64,000 bases of DNA from contig CAVVEC010000013.1 of NCBI GenBank assembly GCA_963747105.1, positions 62,001 to 126,000 on the forward strand. The letters are read 5' to 3'. The DNA is from CAVVEC01 sp963747105. GTDB lineage: Bacteria; Acidobacteriota; Terriglobia; Terriglobales; Acidobacteriaceae. Position numbers and translations under genes: made by a program. The notes beneath the pieces were generated by a model that saw only the letters and a program-made list of their open reading frames with translations, made no database searches and was not told where the DNA came from. Shown piece by piece: positions 53,786 through 63,566 of this stretch (its first letter is position 1; each line of letters opens with the position of its first letter).

Positions 53786-53969
53786 CGAGTAAGGTGGGCC
53801 ATTCAAGCCCACTGCTGGCTTGAGTGGCGAAAATGCGTTAGCACTCAAACTCCCCTCGGGTGGGCCAATGAGTGAAATGGCGATATTATAATAGCTACGA
53901 ATAAAACCCGCAGAAAGCACAAGCGTGGAGCTTAAACCTGTTACGCCAGAAGTTAATAGCCCATTTCGG

Positions 53970-55208
53970 TTACGGTGTCACTGCGTACGCGACGCCGAAG
54001 CCGCTGCTACCGCCCTGGAGTGTAACGCCATAAAAACTGCCACTTGAATCCGTCGCCACGCCGCTACTCGGATAACCGCCATCGCTTCCGTCAGTAAAGC
54101 TATACAGAACTGTCTCCGTCCAGGCTTTCTTCTTGGGGGCCAATTGAAAAACCGTCCCGTAGCCCCCGTTGCCACCTTCAAACGTGGTCCCAGTTAACTT
54201 GCCTTTTGCGTAAGTCAAGGTGCCGTATGGATATTTGCCATCGCCACCTGAACCCGAAAAACTGTGTAGCACCCTAAGTGTGTATCCCGTTTTCACCTTG
54301 GTCATCTCGAAGGCCGTGCCATTGCCACTTGTGCCCCCCGAACCCGTGACTCCGAAAATGACAGTGCTTCTCTTGTTGCCCGCCTTCAGGGTAAGAATTG
54401 TCAAGCTACCGTCGTAGGGGTCGCTGCCATCCATACTCCCCCCAGCGTAACTATGAAGGACCGTTTCCTTCCAGACACCGCCATATCTAGACAGTTTGAA
54501 CACAGTACCTAGATCATTTGTCCCACCCTCGGTTGTGCAGCCAAGAAGATTACCGTTGCCATCCATCACCAAGCCGGTGAAGGGGCTCGCCCCATCTGTG
54601 CAACCGGAGACTGAACAAAAACTGTAAAGCACGCTGTATGCACCAGAACTTGACACCTCGAACACAACACCCCACCCGTTCGCACCGCCCTCGGTAGCAG
54701 TGCCATACACGTTTCCTGCCTTGTCTAGGATCACGGGAGTGTACGGTTTGCCGCCGTCCGTCCCGCAAGTGAAGGCGTGCAGCGTTGTTAAGGCAGAGCC
54801 GGAAAGTTTGAACACGGTTCCGCAATTGTAGCCGTCCCCATACGTCGTAGTGCCGTAGATATTGCCAGACGGATCTAAGACTACTCCCGAGGAGGGATAT
54901 GTCCCCTCCGTGCCGCAAAAACTGTGCAGCACGGACATGGTGCCATCAGTTGCTAGCTCGAACACAGTACCGTACATGCAGCTTCCGCCCTCGCTGGTTG
55001 TGCCGAAGAGATTGCCTGAGCTGTCACGCGTCACCTTGCCAATATCGAAGGGCTGGCCGCCATCGTCTCCGCCTGTAAAGGCGTGCAGAACCTTCTCGGT
55101 ACCAGCCGAGGCACTAGTTGCAAGTGCGAACATGAGGATCAGTCCAACCAAACCCCTAGACCGCTTGACATTCCGTGGATCCTTTCTCGCTACTCGTGAC
55201 GATTTCAT
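53970..55208 (-). CDS. GloVer-repeat secreted protein, 412 aa
   Basis: Signal peptide around LVGLILMFALATSASAG, then eight or so repeats of 45-52 residues: TRDSSGNLFGTTSEGGSCMYGTVFELATDGTMSVLHSF, LDPSGNIYGTTTYGDGYNCGTVFKLSG and others. Compared with the 15640 protein, several repeats have extra loops. Third family member of the window. Function unknown, probably outer surface. Confidence 0.88.
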   Translation of the reverse strand: MKSSRVARKDPRNVKRSRGLVGLILMFALATSASAGTEKVLHAFTGGDDGGQPFDIGKVTRDSSGNLFGTTSEGGSCMYGTVFELATDGTMSVLHSFCGTEGTYPSSGVVLDPSGNIYGTTTYGDGYNCGTVFKLSGSALTTLHAFTCGTDGGKPYTPVILDKAGNVYGTATEGGANGWGVVFEVSSSGAYSVLYSFCSVSGCTDGASPFTGLVMDGNGNLLGCTTEGGTNDLGTVFKLSRYGGVWKETVLHSYAGGSMDGSDPYDGSLTILTLKAGNKRSTVIFGVTGSGGTSGNGTAFEMTKVKTGYTLRVLHSFSGSGGDGKYPYGTLTYAKGKLTGTTFEGGNGGYGTVFQLAPKKKAWTETVLYSFTDGSDGGYPSSGVATDSSGSFYGVTLQGGSSGFGVAYAVTP

Positions 55209-55431
55209 AACTCCTCCCGTCGGACGGCACGAATTATAACCCGCCGAGCCTCACTGTTCTCCGGCTCTCACCGGCGGGCGGTCGTGGGTCGGCGTCGCGG
55301 AACGGCCTGGAGTCAGCAATTCTACAGAAACAAGATGTTGGGGGTGCAATTTTGCGGCGCTCTGTATCCTAACCCCTTGACTGCGCCCCTCCTAGGCGCT
55401 ATTCTTTAGCGAACAAACAGCGAACAAGCGC

Positions 55432-56439
55432 ATGGCAACCCTCCCTCTTCTACCGGACTCCCAGCCGAAACTCATCGGTATCGCTCGCCTCGCCTCCGAA
55501 GGCGAATCGCTGCGCCAGGGCCACGAGGTCGAATACTTCACGCTTCCCGTTCGTTCCCTGCTGAATCGCTGCACCGGCACTCGCATGCCCTTCACCTGGA
55601 CCATCAATCCCTACCGCGGCTGCGAGTTCGCCTGCAAATACTGCTACGCCCGCTACACCCACGAGTTCATGGAGCTGCGCGACGGCGTGGACTTCGAGCA
55701 GAAGATTTTCGTCAAGCAACACGCCGCTGACCTGCTCCGCCAGGAACTGCGCCACGTGAAACCGGGAGAGGAAATCGCGATCGGAACGGCGACCGACCCG
55801 TATCAGCCGGTCGAACGGCGCTTGGAGGTGACGCGAGCTATTCTTGAGGAATTCTCCCGGCATCGCGGCCTGGACATCGGCATCGTCACAAAGTCGAACC
55901 TGGTATTGCGAGATACCGGTCTGTTGACCGCCATCGCGAAAAACAACCAGCTCTTTGTAAATCTCACGATCACCACTCTGAATACCGAGTTAGCCCGGAT
56001 TCTCGAGCCGCGCGCACCTCGTCCTGATCTGCGACTGGAGGCGGTCCGGGATCTCAACCAGGCGGGGGTTAACGCAGGCGTGATTTGTGCGCCGGTTCTT
56101 CCCGGCATCACCGATTCGCCACGCGACCTGGAAGCGCTGGTCCGCGCCACGGCCGCGGCAGCTGGAAAATACATCTTCGCCAATTCACTTTTCCTCAAGC
56201 CGTGCTCGGCGGCGGTTTTCCTACCGTTCCTTGAGAAAGAATTCCCTGAGCTGGTCGAAAGCTATCGGCAGCGCTTCAAAGATCGAGCATTCCTTCCGGC
56301 CTCCTACCGCAAACGGCTGTCGCAGTTGATGGCGCGGCTGCGTCAGAAGTACGGCATTCGCAGCGACTACGACCGCTACAGCCAGAGGAGCCACCCGCTC
56401 GCGGCGGGCGAAACCCCAGGCCAACTCAACCTGTTCTAA
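55432..56439 (+). CDS. Radical SAM protein (SPL-like)
   Basis: 335 residues. The iron-sulfur cluster motif CEFACKYCYAR (CxxxCxxC) lies near residue 64 in INPYRGCEFACKYCYARYTHEF; EIAIGTATDPYQPVERR and GIVTKSNLVLRDTGLL are signatures of the spore-photoproduct-lyase-like/Rv2578c type. The substrate is unknown. Cytoplasmic, no signal. It ends 32 bases before the phosphatase gene. Confidence 0.92.
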   Translation: MATLPLLPDSQPKLIGIARLASEGESLRQGHEVEYFTLPVRSLLNRCTGTRMPFTWTINPYRGCEFACKYCYARYTHEFMELRDGVDFEQKIFVKQHAADLLRQELRHVKPGEEIAIGTATDPYQPVERRLEVTRAILEEFSRHRGLDIGIVTKSNLVLRDTGLLTAIAKNNQLFVNLTITTLNTELARILEPRAPRPDLRLEAVRDLNQAGVNAGVICAPVLPGITDSPRDLEALVRATAAAAGKYIFANSLFLKPCSAAVFLPFLEKEFPELVESYRQRFKDRAFLPASYRKRLSQLMARLRQKYGIRSDYDRYSQRSHPLAAGETPGQLNLF

Positions 56440-56470
56440 GCGGTGTCCAAAGCCGGCACGGGGTACAATC

Positions 56471-59086
56471 ATGCCGATGCGAGCCGGCCCCTCGAACCGA
56501 AAGCCAGCGTTTCCGGTGTGGCAGTATATGGCGTTGGCGATCCTGTTGGTTGGGTCTCTCCTCTATCAGCTGAGATTCACCCAGGACATCTGGCGCGGCG
56601 AGCGGGTTAACGTTGCGTTCATCGCTCCCGCCACAGCAAGCGCTGCGCTCGAAACGGTTTCCCCCGAGGCGGAAAGACTTGGCCTTCGCAAAGGCGACAG
56701 CATTCTCGAAGTCAACGGAAACAAGTACACGGGCACGGTTGTCCTGGCAGAACCCCTCGCCAGGGCGAGAGTCGGTGATCGCATCCAAGTAACGGTTCGT
56801 TCCGGCTCAGAAGTCCACACGGTAGCGATGCCGGCGACAGCGGGAACGCCCTCGCTCACCAAGATTGCGTTCGACCTTATGCTGCACCTGGTGATGCCCT
56901 TCGGGTGCATCCTGCTAGGTTGTTGGGTCGTCCTGGTCAGACCAAGGGATGGGCTGGCATGGGTGGTGCTGGGCCTGCTGTTATGTTTCTCGCAGCTCGT
57001 AGGGGCGTTCAAGATTGAGAGTTGGGGGCCCGGATTGCGCGAGGTGGCGATGGGCTATCACATGACCCTCGCCATTTCCTGGCCGATCTTCATGTTCCTG
57101 TTTGGCTTTTTCTTCCCCGAGCCGTTTCCTTTCTGGACGCGACTTGGCCCTTGGCGGCAATTGATTCCCTGGCTTGTCATCGCTCCCATCGTGGCCGGCG
57201 GAATCGTCACGGTCAGGATCGCGGTCCTCGAGATGACAAGTTATTCTGCCGCGGGGGCGATCTATCACAGCTTTCTTCCTTGGCAAACTCCGCTGCAGTT
57301 GTACCTCTACTGTGTTGTGGGGTTCGGCTTCTTCACCGCGATCTTTACCAAGTCTGCGACGGCCATTTCCCCCGATGCCAGGCGAAGACTGCAATTACTC
57401 TATTGGGGTACGACGGTCGGAACCCTTCCTCTGTTCATCCTCACCGTCATAGCAGAGATTCGGGGAAATCCCATCTCCGAAATGTATCCCGGCTGGCTCA
57501 TCGGGATCGCTCTGGCGCTGATGCTGATCTTTCCCCTCACCCTGGCCTATGTGATCGTAGTGCAGCGGGCCATGGATGTGCGGGTAGTGGTGCGGCAAGG
57601 CCTGCAGTACGGGCTGGCGAAGACGGGAATTCGCATTCTGCAATACATCGCCATTGCCGTCGTAATTGCGACAGCCTTCGCTCTGGGAAGCAATTCCAAC
57701 CGAACGGGGAAAATGGTTGTGATTGCCATCGCGGTCACAGTCGGCTTCAGCATTCCACGTCTGGGGGACCGACTCCGCCAATGGACTGACCGGCGCTTTT
57801 TCCGTGAAGCCTACAATGCCGAGCAGGTCTTGAGCGAACTCAGCGACAGCGTGCGCAGTATGCTTGAGACTCAGCCATTGATTGAAACCGTGGCGGCGCG
57901 CATTTCCGACACTCTGCATATTCCGCAGGTGGCTGTTCTGCTGGGAGGCGCAGGCCCCTACACTCCATCTTACGCTTTGGGTTACGGTTCGGCGCCGGAG
58001 GTCATTTTTCCCGCCACCGCGGGAACTGTCAAGATCCTGGAGAAACATAAGGAGCCGACACGAGTCTACTTCGATGATCCCGATTCCTGGCTATACCGGG
58101 AACCTGGGGTGAATGAGGAAGACCGCGCCAAGTTGTCGCAACTTCAGGCCGAACTGTTGCTGCCCCTGAGCGCGCGCGACAAACTGTTGGGCTTTATCAG
58201 TCTCGGCGCCAAGCGCTCCGACGAGCCCTATTCTGGAACCAACGTGCGACTGCTGAAATCGGTAGCCGCGCAAACCGGACTGGCGCTGGAGAATGCGCGT
58301 CTCATGGCCGCGATCACGGAGGAAGTCGCGCAGCGCGAGCGCCTGAACCGCGAAGTCGAAATCGCCCGCGAAGTGCAGGAGCGGCTTTTTCCCCAGACCC
58401 TGCCGCCCATCGCGGGGATTGAGTATACCGGCGCTTGCCGTCCTGCGCTCGGCGTAGGTGGCGACTATTACGATTTTCTGTCTCTGCCGGGAGGCCAGCT
58501 TGGAATCGCGATCGGTGATGTTTCGGGCAAAGGTATTGCCGCCGCTCTGATGATGGCCAGCTTGCAGGCTTCTCTGCGCGGCGAAGCCACCCGTGCTCCG
58601 GAGAATCTGGCGACGCTGGTGAGTAACGTCAACCGGCTGGTCTACGAAGCGTCATCGGCCCATCGTTACGCCACTCTTTTCTACGGACAATACAATCCCG
58701 CCTCGCGCCAGCTCACCTACGTGAATGCCGGGCACAATCCGCCCATGCTGTTCCACGCTTCGGCGGGTGAATGGAGAATCTTTCGCCTGGAGACAGGAGG
58801 CACCGTTGTCGGCTTGCTCGAAAGCTATCCCTATCAGCAGGCAGCGGTAACGATTGCGCCCGGAGACATTTTCATCGCTTTCACGGACGGCATCAGCGAA
58901 GCCATGAACAACGCGGACGAAGAATGGGGCGAAGAACGGATGGTCGAGACGGTCAAAGATTGCGCGGAGCTGAAGCCCTCCGGGATCATCGCTCGTATCA
59001 TGCAGGCCACAGATTCCTTCGTGGCCGGAGCCAAGCAGCACGATGACATGACGCTAGTGGTGCTGCGGGCGACGCAGGGTGAATAG
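56471..59086 (+). CDS. PDZ - 7TM - GAF - PP2C (SpoIIE/RsbU) phosphatase
   Basis: 871 residues. An N-terminal membrane helix, then a PDZ-like stretch (about 50-125: VSPEAERLGLRKGDSILEVNGNKYTGTVV), about seven membrane helices (140-425), a GAF domain (about 465-620, ending SVAAQTGLALENARL), a coiled linker and the SpoIIE phosphatase domain (from about 640): PALGVGGDYYDFLSLPG, GDVSGKGIAAALMM and TLVVLRATQGE. The metal-binding aspartates in GGDYYD and GDVSGKG are present. It probably dephosphorylates an anti-anti-sigma factor in response to a membrane or periplasmic signal. Confidence 0.92.
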   Translation: MPMRAGPSNRKPAFPVWQYMALAILLVGSLLYQLRFTQDIWRGERVNVAFIAPATASAALETVSPEAERLGLRKGDSILEVNGNKYTGTVVLAEPLARARVGDRIQVTVRSGSEVHTVAMPATAGTPSLTKIAFDLMLHLVMPFGCILLGCWVVLVRPRDGLAWVVLGLLLCFSQLVGAFKIESWGPGLREVAMGYHMTLAISWPIFMFLFGFFFPEPFPFWTRLGPWRQLIPWLVIAPIVAGGIVTVRIAVLEMTSYSAAGAIYHSFLPWQTPLQLYLYCVVGFGFFTAIFTKSATAISPDARRRLQLLYWGTTVGTLPLFILTVIAEIRGNPISEMYPGWLIGIALALMLIFPLTLAYVIVVQRAMDVRVVVRQGLQYGLAKTGIRILQYIAIAVVIATAFALGSNSNRTGKMVVIAIAVTVGFSIPRLGDRLRQWTDRRFFREAYNAEQVLSELSDSVRSMLETQPLIETVAARISDTLHIPQVAVLLGGAGPYTPSYALGYGSAPEVIFPATAGTVKILEKHKEPTRVYFDDPDSWLYREPGVNEEDRAKLSQLQAELLLPLSARDKLLGFISLGAKRSDEPYSGTNVRLLKSVAAQTGLALENARLMAAITEEVAQRERLNREVEIAREVQERLFPQTLPPIAGIEYTGACRPALGVGGDYYDFLSLPGGQLGIAIGDVSGKGIAAALMMASLQASLRGEATRAPENLATLVSNVNRLVYEASSAHRYATLFYGQYNPASRQLTYVNAGHNPPMLFHASAGEWRIFRLETGGTVVGLLESYPYQQAAVTIAPGDIFIAFTDGISEAMNNADEEWGEERMVETVKDCAELKPSGIIARIMQATDSFVAGAKQHDDMTLVVLRATQGE

Positions 59087-59152
59087 ACCCTTCGAGGGAC
59101 GCTGTTGCGCAAGGTTCCTGTTCGGCACGATCGAATCAGACCTCTCATTCCC

Positions 59153-60220
59153 TTACTTCTTCGGCGCTGTATACAATCCCGCTTTGTCTTCATAAGGCTT
59201 GGCATCGAGCCCGCCGCAAACCAGGATTTTGCCGTTCTGAAGACGAATTGCGCTGCTGTAGTCGGCAATCATAGCCGGGCCAGTCACGAACTTCCCCCTG
59301 CTCGCCACATAGAGGTTCCCGGATGGGCCTACGTTGATCACGTCCCCAGTCTTAGCGGCAATGTCGGTATCGCCGACATCCGAGAAGTTTTCTGATCCCG
59401 TGGAGGAAAATTTTCCAGTCTTGGGGTTGTACAGCTGCGCCGCGCTGCCCTCGGAGAATCCGGTCACCAGTACTTCGCCATTCTTCAGCAGCGCCGTTCC
59501 AAGGTAGGGCCAAGTTATCACGGCGGGCAGACTTCCCGTCGCCTTGAATTTTCCCGACGAAGGATCATAGATCTCAGCCGAGCTCAATTGCGTCGGATTA
59601 CTTCCTCCCACGATCAGCACTTTACCGTTGGTCAACAAAGTGGCCATCGCTGAATCTCGGGCCGTAGTCATGCTTCCGGTGGCAGAAAACTTTCCACTCT
59701 TGGGATCGTAAAGCTCCGCTGAACTGTGATAGGTTCCGTCCGAACCGTAGCCGCCGGCTACCAGAACTTTTCCCGTCTTCAGTAAAGTCACGGTCGGGCA
59801 CCAGCGCCCGATGGACATGCTTCCGGTCGAACTGAATGCGCCGCTCGATTCGTCGTAGAGTTCCGCAGTGGACAAGACTTGCCCGTTATAACCGCCGGTG
59901 ACCAGCACCTTGCCGTCTGGAAGCGTTATCGGCTGGTTGGCTAAACCGCAAAATTGCCTGGCCTCCGACATGCTTCCTGTGGAGGTGAAGGTACCGCCTG
60001 AGGGATCGTAAACTTCGGCGCTCGCCACATCCTGGTAGTTGCTCACTCCACCTGCGACCAAAACTTTGCCGTCAGCAAGCAATGCCACCCCATGTAAAGC
60101 ACGCCCGACAGTCATGCTGCCCGTCAGCACAAACTTTCCGCCTGCGGCCCACAGCCAGGAAGCGGTTGCAAAGATGAAGAAAACGACAGCGAGCTTAACG
60201 CGGAAATTGCGGACTTGCAT
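59153..60220 (-). CDS. Kelch-repeat exported protein
   Basis: 355 residues with signal peptide (LAVVFFIFATASWLWAA). Six or so kelch motifs follow: LTGSMTVGRALHGVALLADGKVLVAGGVSN, AEVYDPSGGTFTSTGSM, AELYDPKSGKFSATGSMTTARDSAMATLLTNGKVLIVGG. A six-bladed propeller on the cell surface is likely. It lies between two PP2C phosphatases and is convergent with the first. Confidence 0.9.
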   Translation of the reverse strand: MQVRNFRVKLAVVFFIFATASWLWAAGGKFVLTGSMTVGRALHGVALLADGKVLVAGGVSNYQDVASAEVYDPSGGTFTSTGSMSEARQFCGLANQPITLPDGKVLVTGGYNGQVLSTAELYDESSGAFSSTGSMSIGRWCPTVTLLKTGKVLVAGGYGSDGTYHSSAELYDPKSGKFSATGSMTTARDSAMATLLTNGKVLIVGGSNPTQLSSAEIYDPSSGKFKATGSLPAVITWPYLGTALLKNGEVLVTGFSEGSAAQLYNPKTGKFSSTGSENFSDVGDTDIAAKTGDVINVGPSGNLYVASRGKFVTGPAMIADYSSAIRLQNGKILVCGGLDAKPYEDKAGLYTAPKK

Positions 60221-60641
60221 AATGGCCTCCTGGTCTCTTCGGGACTGAGTGACTAGTGACGGCGAGCGCCACGCGTCCGGTGCTCGCGGGCAAGGATTCT
60301 AGCACGGATTGGCTAGTTTGCATCTCGATGCCACAGGACACGCGCGGAGAGTGCAAATCGTTGCACATTAACAAAGAGTGGAAAACCGCATCATCGAATA
60401 GTGGCTCGGTTTGGGCAAATCTTCGGCACTGCTTCATCCTGAGGGACTTTCAGTCCCGGAGGATCTCGTGCGCACCGGTACTGTTGCCCAGCCAAAGCGG
60501 ATCCGATCCACGCAAGATCCTTCGCAAGCTCTGGATGACGCCGTCCATGAGAGATGGCATTTCAAACCGAGCCAACCGGAAACCGAATCATCGAGGCAGC
60601 CATTCCGCTGACCTTCTATAATGGCCGCACTCGCAAATCTG
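60221..60641. other. Intergenic region with repeat fragments
   Basis: About 420 bases without a supported gene. GTGGCTCGGTTTGGGCAAAT at 60401-60420 matches the repeat at 15455. Short CATCCTGAGG/GGAGGATC and GATCCTTCGCAAGCTCTGGATGAC segments resemble the dispersed REP-type units elsewhere. It holds the divergent promoters for the kelch and second phosphatase genes, not resolved. Confidence 0.6.
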
Positions 60642-61830
60642 ATGAACGCTCAACACCCTCAAACTGCCCCGGGCCCACCTCCGCCGACTCCCGCTCAGCG
60701 GCCAGGGGATCTTTGTCCAACTCGACCGCTTCTGGCAGCGGGTTACCGAAGGGCTCGAACTGAGCCAACTCTGGAAGCAGTTCGGCGCCGACGCCCGCGC
60801 CAGTTACCGTCTCTATCGGCGGGATTTCCAGGCCCGGTCGCCAAAAGAAACCCGCCGCCACAACTTCTGGCATACGGCGCAGGAGTTCGCCTGGGCGCTT
60901 CTGGAAAAACTCACGCCGGCGCGTCGAGTGCTGCTGCTTCTGGGAGTACTGTTCCTGATCTTTCCCGCGGGTGGCTACAGTTATCACGGGAAATCGGGAC
61001 AACTCGTGGTCCTCGAGCTTGATCCCCATTTTTGGGGCGGCGTCCTGATTTTCATTCTGCTGATGCTGGAGGTCGCCGATCGCGTGGTGATGAAGCGCGA
61101 CCTGGAGATCGCGCGCGACATTCAAAGCTGGCTGCTGCCGGCGATGCCGCCTGCAGTGCCGGGTCTGGCCATCGCCTTCGCCACCAAGCCGGCAAATACC
61201 GTGGCGGGAGATTTCTACGACGTGTTTGCCCGGCCGGTCACTGACTCCCGTCAGCCCGACTTTCTGCTCGCGGTGGCGGACGTCGCGGGAAAGAGCATTC
61301 CCGCCGCCTTGCTGATGGCGACATTCCAAGCCAGCCTGAGAACCCTTTCAGAGACCTCGTGCTCCTTACCGGACCTGGTTGCAAGCATGAATCGCTATGC
61401 GTCCACGAATAGCCAAGGCGGACGGCGCTTCACCACTGCGTTCCTCGCCGAGTTTGATCCGGGGAGCCGCGCCTTGACCTACATCAACGCCGGCCACAAC
61501 ACGCCGATTCTGCGACATAGCTCAGGAGCGACCGAACGGCTTACTAATGGCGGCTTGCCGCTGGGGATCCAGGCGGACGCCGCGTATGAATCCGGCAATC
61601 TCACTTTGCAGCCCGGCGATTGGCTTGTCATCTTCACCGACGGCTTGGTGGAGGCGGTCAACGCGCGTGAGGAGGAATACGGCGAGCAGCGGTTGCTGGC
61701 GGTTCTGCAGGGCGGAGTGGCTGTTTCGCCCGATGAACTGCTTCGCCGCGTGATGAGCGACCTCGACGGCTTCGTCGGCGTCACGCCCCAGCATGACGAT
61801 GTGACCTGCATGGTAATAAAGGTGTCGTGA
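60642..61830 (+). CDS. PP2C (SpoIIE/RsbU) phosphatase, 5' frame uncertain
   Basis: The C-terminal part (from a GTG at 60928, 300 residues) has two membrane helices (VLLLLGVLFLIFPAGG, WGGVLIFILLMLEVADRVV) and a SpoIIE domain: RDIQSWLLPAMPPAVPG, NTVAGDFYDVFAR, VADVAGKSIPAALLM, YINAGHNTPILR, TDGLVEAVNAREEEYGEQRLL. The same frame continues upstream with plausible protein (FVQLDRFWQRVTEGLELSQLWKQF) to a TGA beside 60642 but has no ATG; the ATG codons at 60621 and 60642 are in another frame. One extra base near 60645 would join them. Function: partner-switching sigma control. Confidence 0.85.
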
Positions 61831-61912
61831 CTTGGATCAGGCCTCTGATTCACCGCGGTCAACATCACCCGAAGTAGCAGCGAAAATGGGCCAGAATCAG
61901 GTATTCCGGCCT

Positions 61913-61927
61913 GACGAAATTTGTCAC
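61913..61927. promoter_or_regulatory. Putative enhancer (UAS) of pilin 1
   Basis: TGACGAAATTTGTCA matches TGACACAAGTTGTCA upstream of pilin 2 at 12 of 15 positions and is partly palindromic (TGAC...GTCA). It lies 127 bases ahead of the GG of the sigma-54 promoter. Enhancer-binding proteins such as PilR act from such distances. Inference from shared position and sequence. Confidence 0.55.
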
Positions 61928-62053
61928 CTTTCTCGCCCGGGTCCACCTGTCGTAATTGGCTCATGGGTACGCTTGTTTGTGGTTTCTTTTCCCCGCCAGT
62001 GTAAGCATGGGACTTAGCCGACACCGGCTGGGCCCCGGTGGTTTTGGCCCTGA

Positions 62054-62068
62054 TGGCATCCAAATTGC
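62054..62068 (+). promoter_or_regulatory. Sigma-54 promoter of pilin 1
   Basis: TGGCATCCAAATTGC fits the -24/-12 consensus TGGCAC-N5-TTGC: GG at 62055-62056 and GC at 62067-62068 with exactly ten bases between. Transcription would start near 62080, about 49 bases before the ATG. Confidence 0.75.
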
Positions 62069-62128
62069 CCAAGTTGAGATTGGCATATTGACAAGGAAGC
62101 ATCCTGTGCTTGAGCGAAGGCGGACAAG

Positions 62129-62659
62129 ATGAGGAAACAAAAAGGTTTTTCGCTGATCGAATTGCTGATTGTGGTGGCTATCATTCTGATCATTGCGGCC
62201 ATCGCGATTCCAAACCTGTTGCGGGCTCGGATCGCGGCCAACGAGGCGTCTACCGTGAGCGCGATTCGCACCATCAACACATCGCAGACCGCCTATCAAT
62301 CCACCTACCCGAGCGTGGGCTTTGCCGGCACGATGCTCGCACTGGGACCTCCCGCCGCGACGGGCTGCCCGATTACCGTGACTCCGACTTCGACCAGCGC
62401 TTGCCTGATTGACTGGGTGATGGCCAATGCCACCGTTCCCGCATCCCCCAGAAGTGGCTACTACTTCGCGTTGGGTACTACGGCTGGCGGCGGCGTGAAC
62501 GCGGCCTACACGGTCGGCAGCATCCCGGCTGCACTGAATACCACGGGTGTGCGCGGCTTCTGCTCCAATGACGACGGCGTCATCCGCTTTACCGCCATCG
62601 GCAACACCGCTCCTGTGACCACCAATGCGGCCTGCTCCGCCTATACCCTTTTGCAATAA
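62129..62659 (+). CDS. Type IV pilin-like prepilin 1
   Basis: 176 residues. The leader MRKQKG is followed by FSLIELLIVVAIILIIAAIAIPNLLRARIAANEAS, a canonical class III (type IV) prepilin start: G before F, E at +5. The rest is a small globular head with cysteine pairs (GCP...AC, CSN...AACSAY) and PAATGCPITVTPTSTSACLIDW. Cleaved by PilD and built into pili or pseudopili. A paralogue follows at 63032. RBS AAGG upstream. Confidence 0.93.
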   Translation: MRKQKGFSLIELLIVVAIILIIAAIAIPNLLRARIAANEASTVSAIRTINTSQTAYQSTYPSVGFAGTMLALGPPAATGCPITVTPTSTSACLIDWVMANATVPASPRSGYYFALGTTAGGGVNAAYTVGSIPAALNTTGVRGFCSNDDGVIRFTAIGNTAPVTTNAACSAYTLLQ

Positions 62660-62662
62660 TTT

Positions 62663-62729
62663 CAGTTTGGCGAAGTACCTGGGGGAGGGTACAAGCCGGG
62701 GAGCCACGGAGAGATCCGTGGCTCCTTTT
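62663..62729 (+). ncRNA. Conserved 3' element and GNRA-capped terminator, copy 1
   Basis: Three bases after the pilin stop begins a 35-base segment (62663-62697, starting CAGTTTGGCGAAGTACC), identical to 63567-63601. It contains GTACC...GGTAC, a short stem. Then GGAGCCACGGA/TCCGTGGCTCC (62700-62725) forms an 11-pair stem with loop GAGA (GNRA) and a T-rich tail, a terminator. The linked part could be a structured RNA; no known family recognised. Confidence 0.7.
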
Positions 62730-62799
62730 GTTTTTGCTCGCCTGCGGAAATCTGTGCGTTTCCAATCTGGGAAACGAGTCTCAAACCTTTTGTGCAAAA

Positions 62800-62814
62800 T
62801 GACACAAGTTGTCA
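62800..62814. promoter_or_regulatory. Putative enhancer (UAS) of pilin 2
   Basis: TGACACAAGTTGTCA (in AATGACA-CAAGT-TGTCATT, a perfect 7-base inverted repeat) matches the site upstream of pilin 1. It ends 138 bases ahead of the sigma-54 GG, 11 bases more than for pilin 1, so the same helix face. The rest of the gene-free stretch 62730-63031 shows nothing else clear. Confidence 0.55.
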
Positions 62815-62951
62815 TTCCGCCGACAAAATCTGATAGGAATACCCCGACAATGCCACTCTGGGGAAGGAACCACCGTTACCAAAGACTGCTTAGCCCTTGA
62901 AAACAAAGCATGCCTAGAAATCGGAGCAGTCCCCTTGGTAACTTTTGATTC

Positions 62952-62966
62952 TGGCCGCTAAAATGC
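62952..62966 (+). promoter_or_regulatory. Sigma-54 promoter of pilin 2
   Basis: TGGCCGCTAAAATGC: GG at 62953-62954 and GC at 62965-62966 with ten bases between. It is weaker than the pilin 1 site (ATGC for TTGC). The start would be near 62978, about 54 bases before the ATG. Confidence 0.65.
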
Positions 62967-63031
62967 GAACATACTGGGCAATTGGGTCTACTGAGACCAT
63001 ACCTGACAAACGGAGAAGAAGGGAAAACGAG

Positions 63032-63563
63032 ATGCGGAAACAGAAGGGTTTTTCACTGATTGAGTTGCTGATCGTGGTTGCGATTATTCTGATCATCGCC
63101 GCCATCGCGATTCCGAACTTGCTGCGGGCGCGTATTGCGGCCAACGAATCGTCCGCGGTCAGCTCGGTTCGTACCATTAACACATCCCAAGTCGCTTATC
63201 TGTCCAGCTATCCGACCGTAGGATATGCGGGCACCATTCTGGCCTTAGGACCTCCGGCTGCGACCGGTTGTCCGGTCACCGTGACCCCGACCTCGACCAG
63301 CGCTTGCTTGATTGACTGGGTGCTGGCCAATGCCACCGTACCGGCAGCTCCCAAGAGCGGCTACTACTTCGGCCTGGGCGTGATCGCGGCGGGCGGCTTG
63401 AACCTGGGCTACACCGTCGGCAGCATTCCGGCCGCGCTCGAACACCACGGGCGTGCGCGGGTTCTGCTCCAACGAAGACGGCGTCATCCGCTTTACGGCC
63501 GTGGGCAACACCGCTCCAGTCGTGACCAACGCGGCTTGCGCGGCTTATACCAACTTGCAGTAG
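63032..63563 (+). pseudogene. Type IV pilin-like prepilin 2, one frameshift
   Basis: Starts MRKQKGFSLIELLIVVAIIL at 63032 (RBS GGAGAAGAAGG) and is highly similar to pilin 1. After VGSIPAAL an extra G near 63439 changes the frame; the correct frame continues NTTGVRGFCSNEDGVIRF and ends AACAAYTNLQ before TAG at 63561. So the gene is one base from intact and has 176 residues when joined. As read, it runs on into downstream DNA. Error or recent mutation. Confidence 0.9.
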
Positions 63564-63566
63564 CGT

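Noticed and set aside
62663..62697. c-di-GMP (GEMM) riboswitch
   Set aside because: It lies after the gene and lacks the GEMM core sequences.
62945..63031. Extension of pilin 2 upstream of MRKQKG
   Set aside because: Prepilin leaders are short, and this stretch contains the sigma-54 promoter and Shine-Dalgarno.
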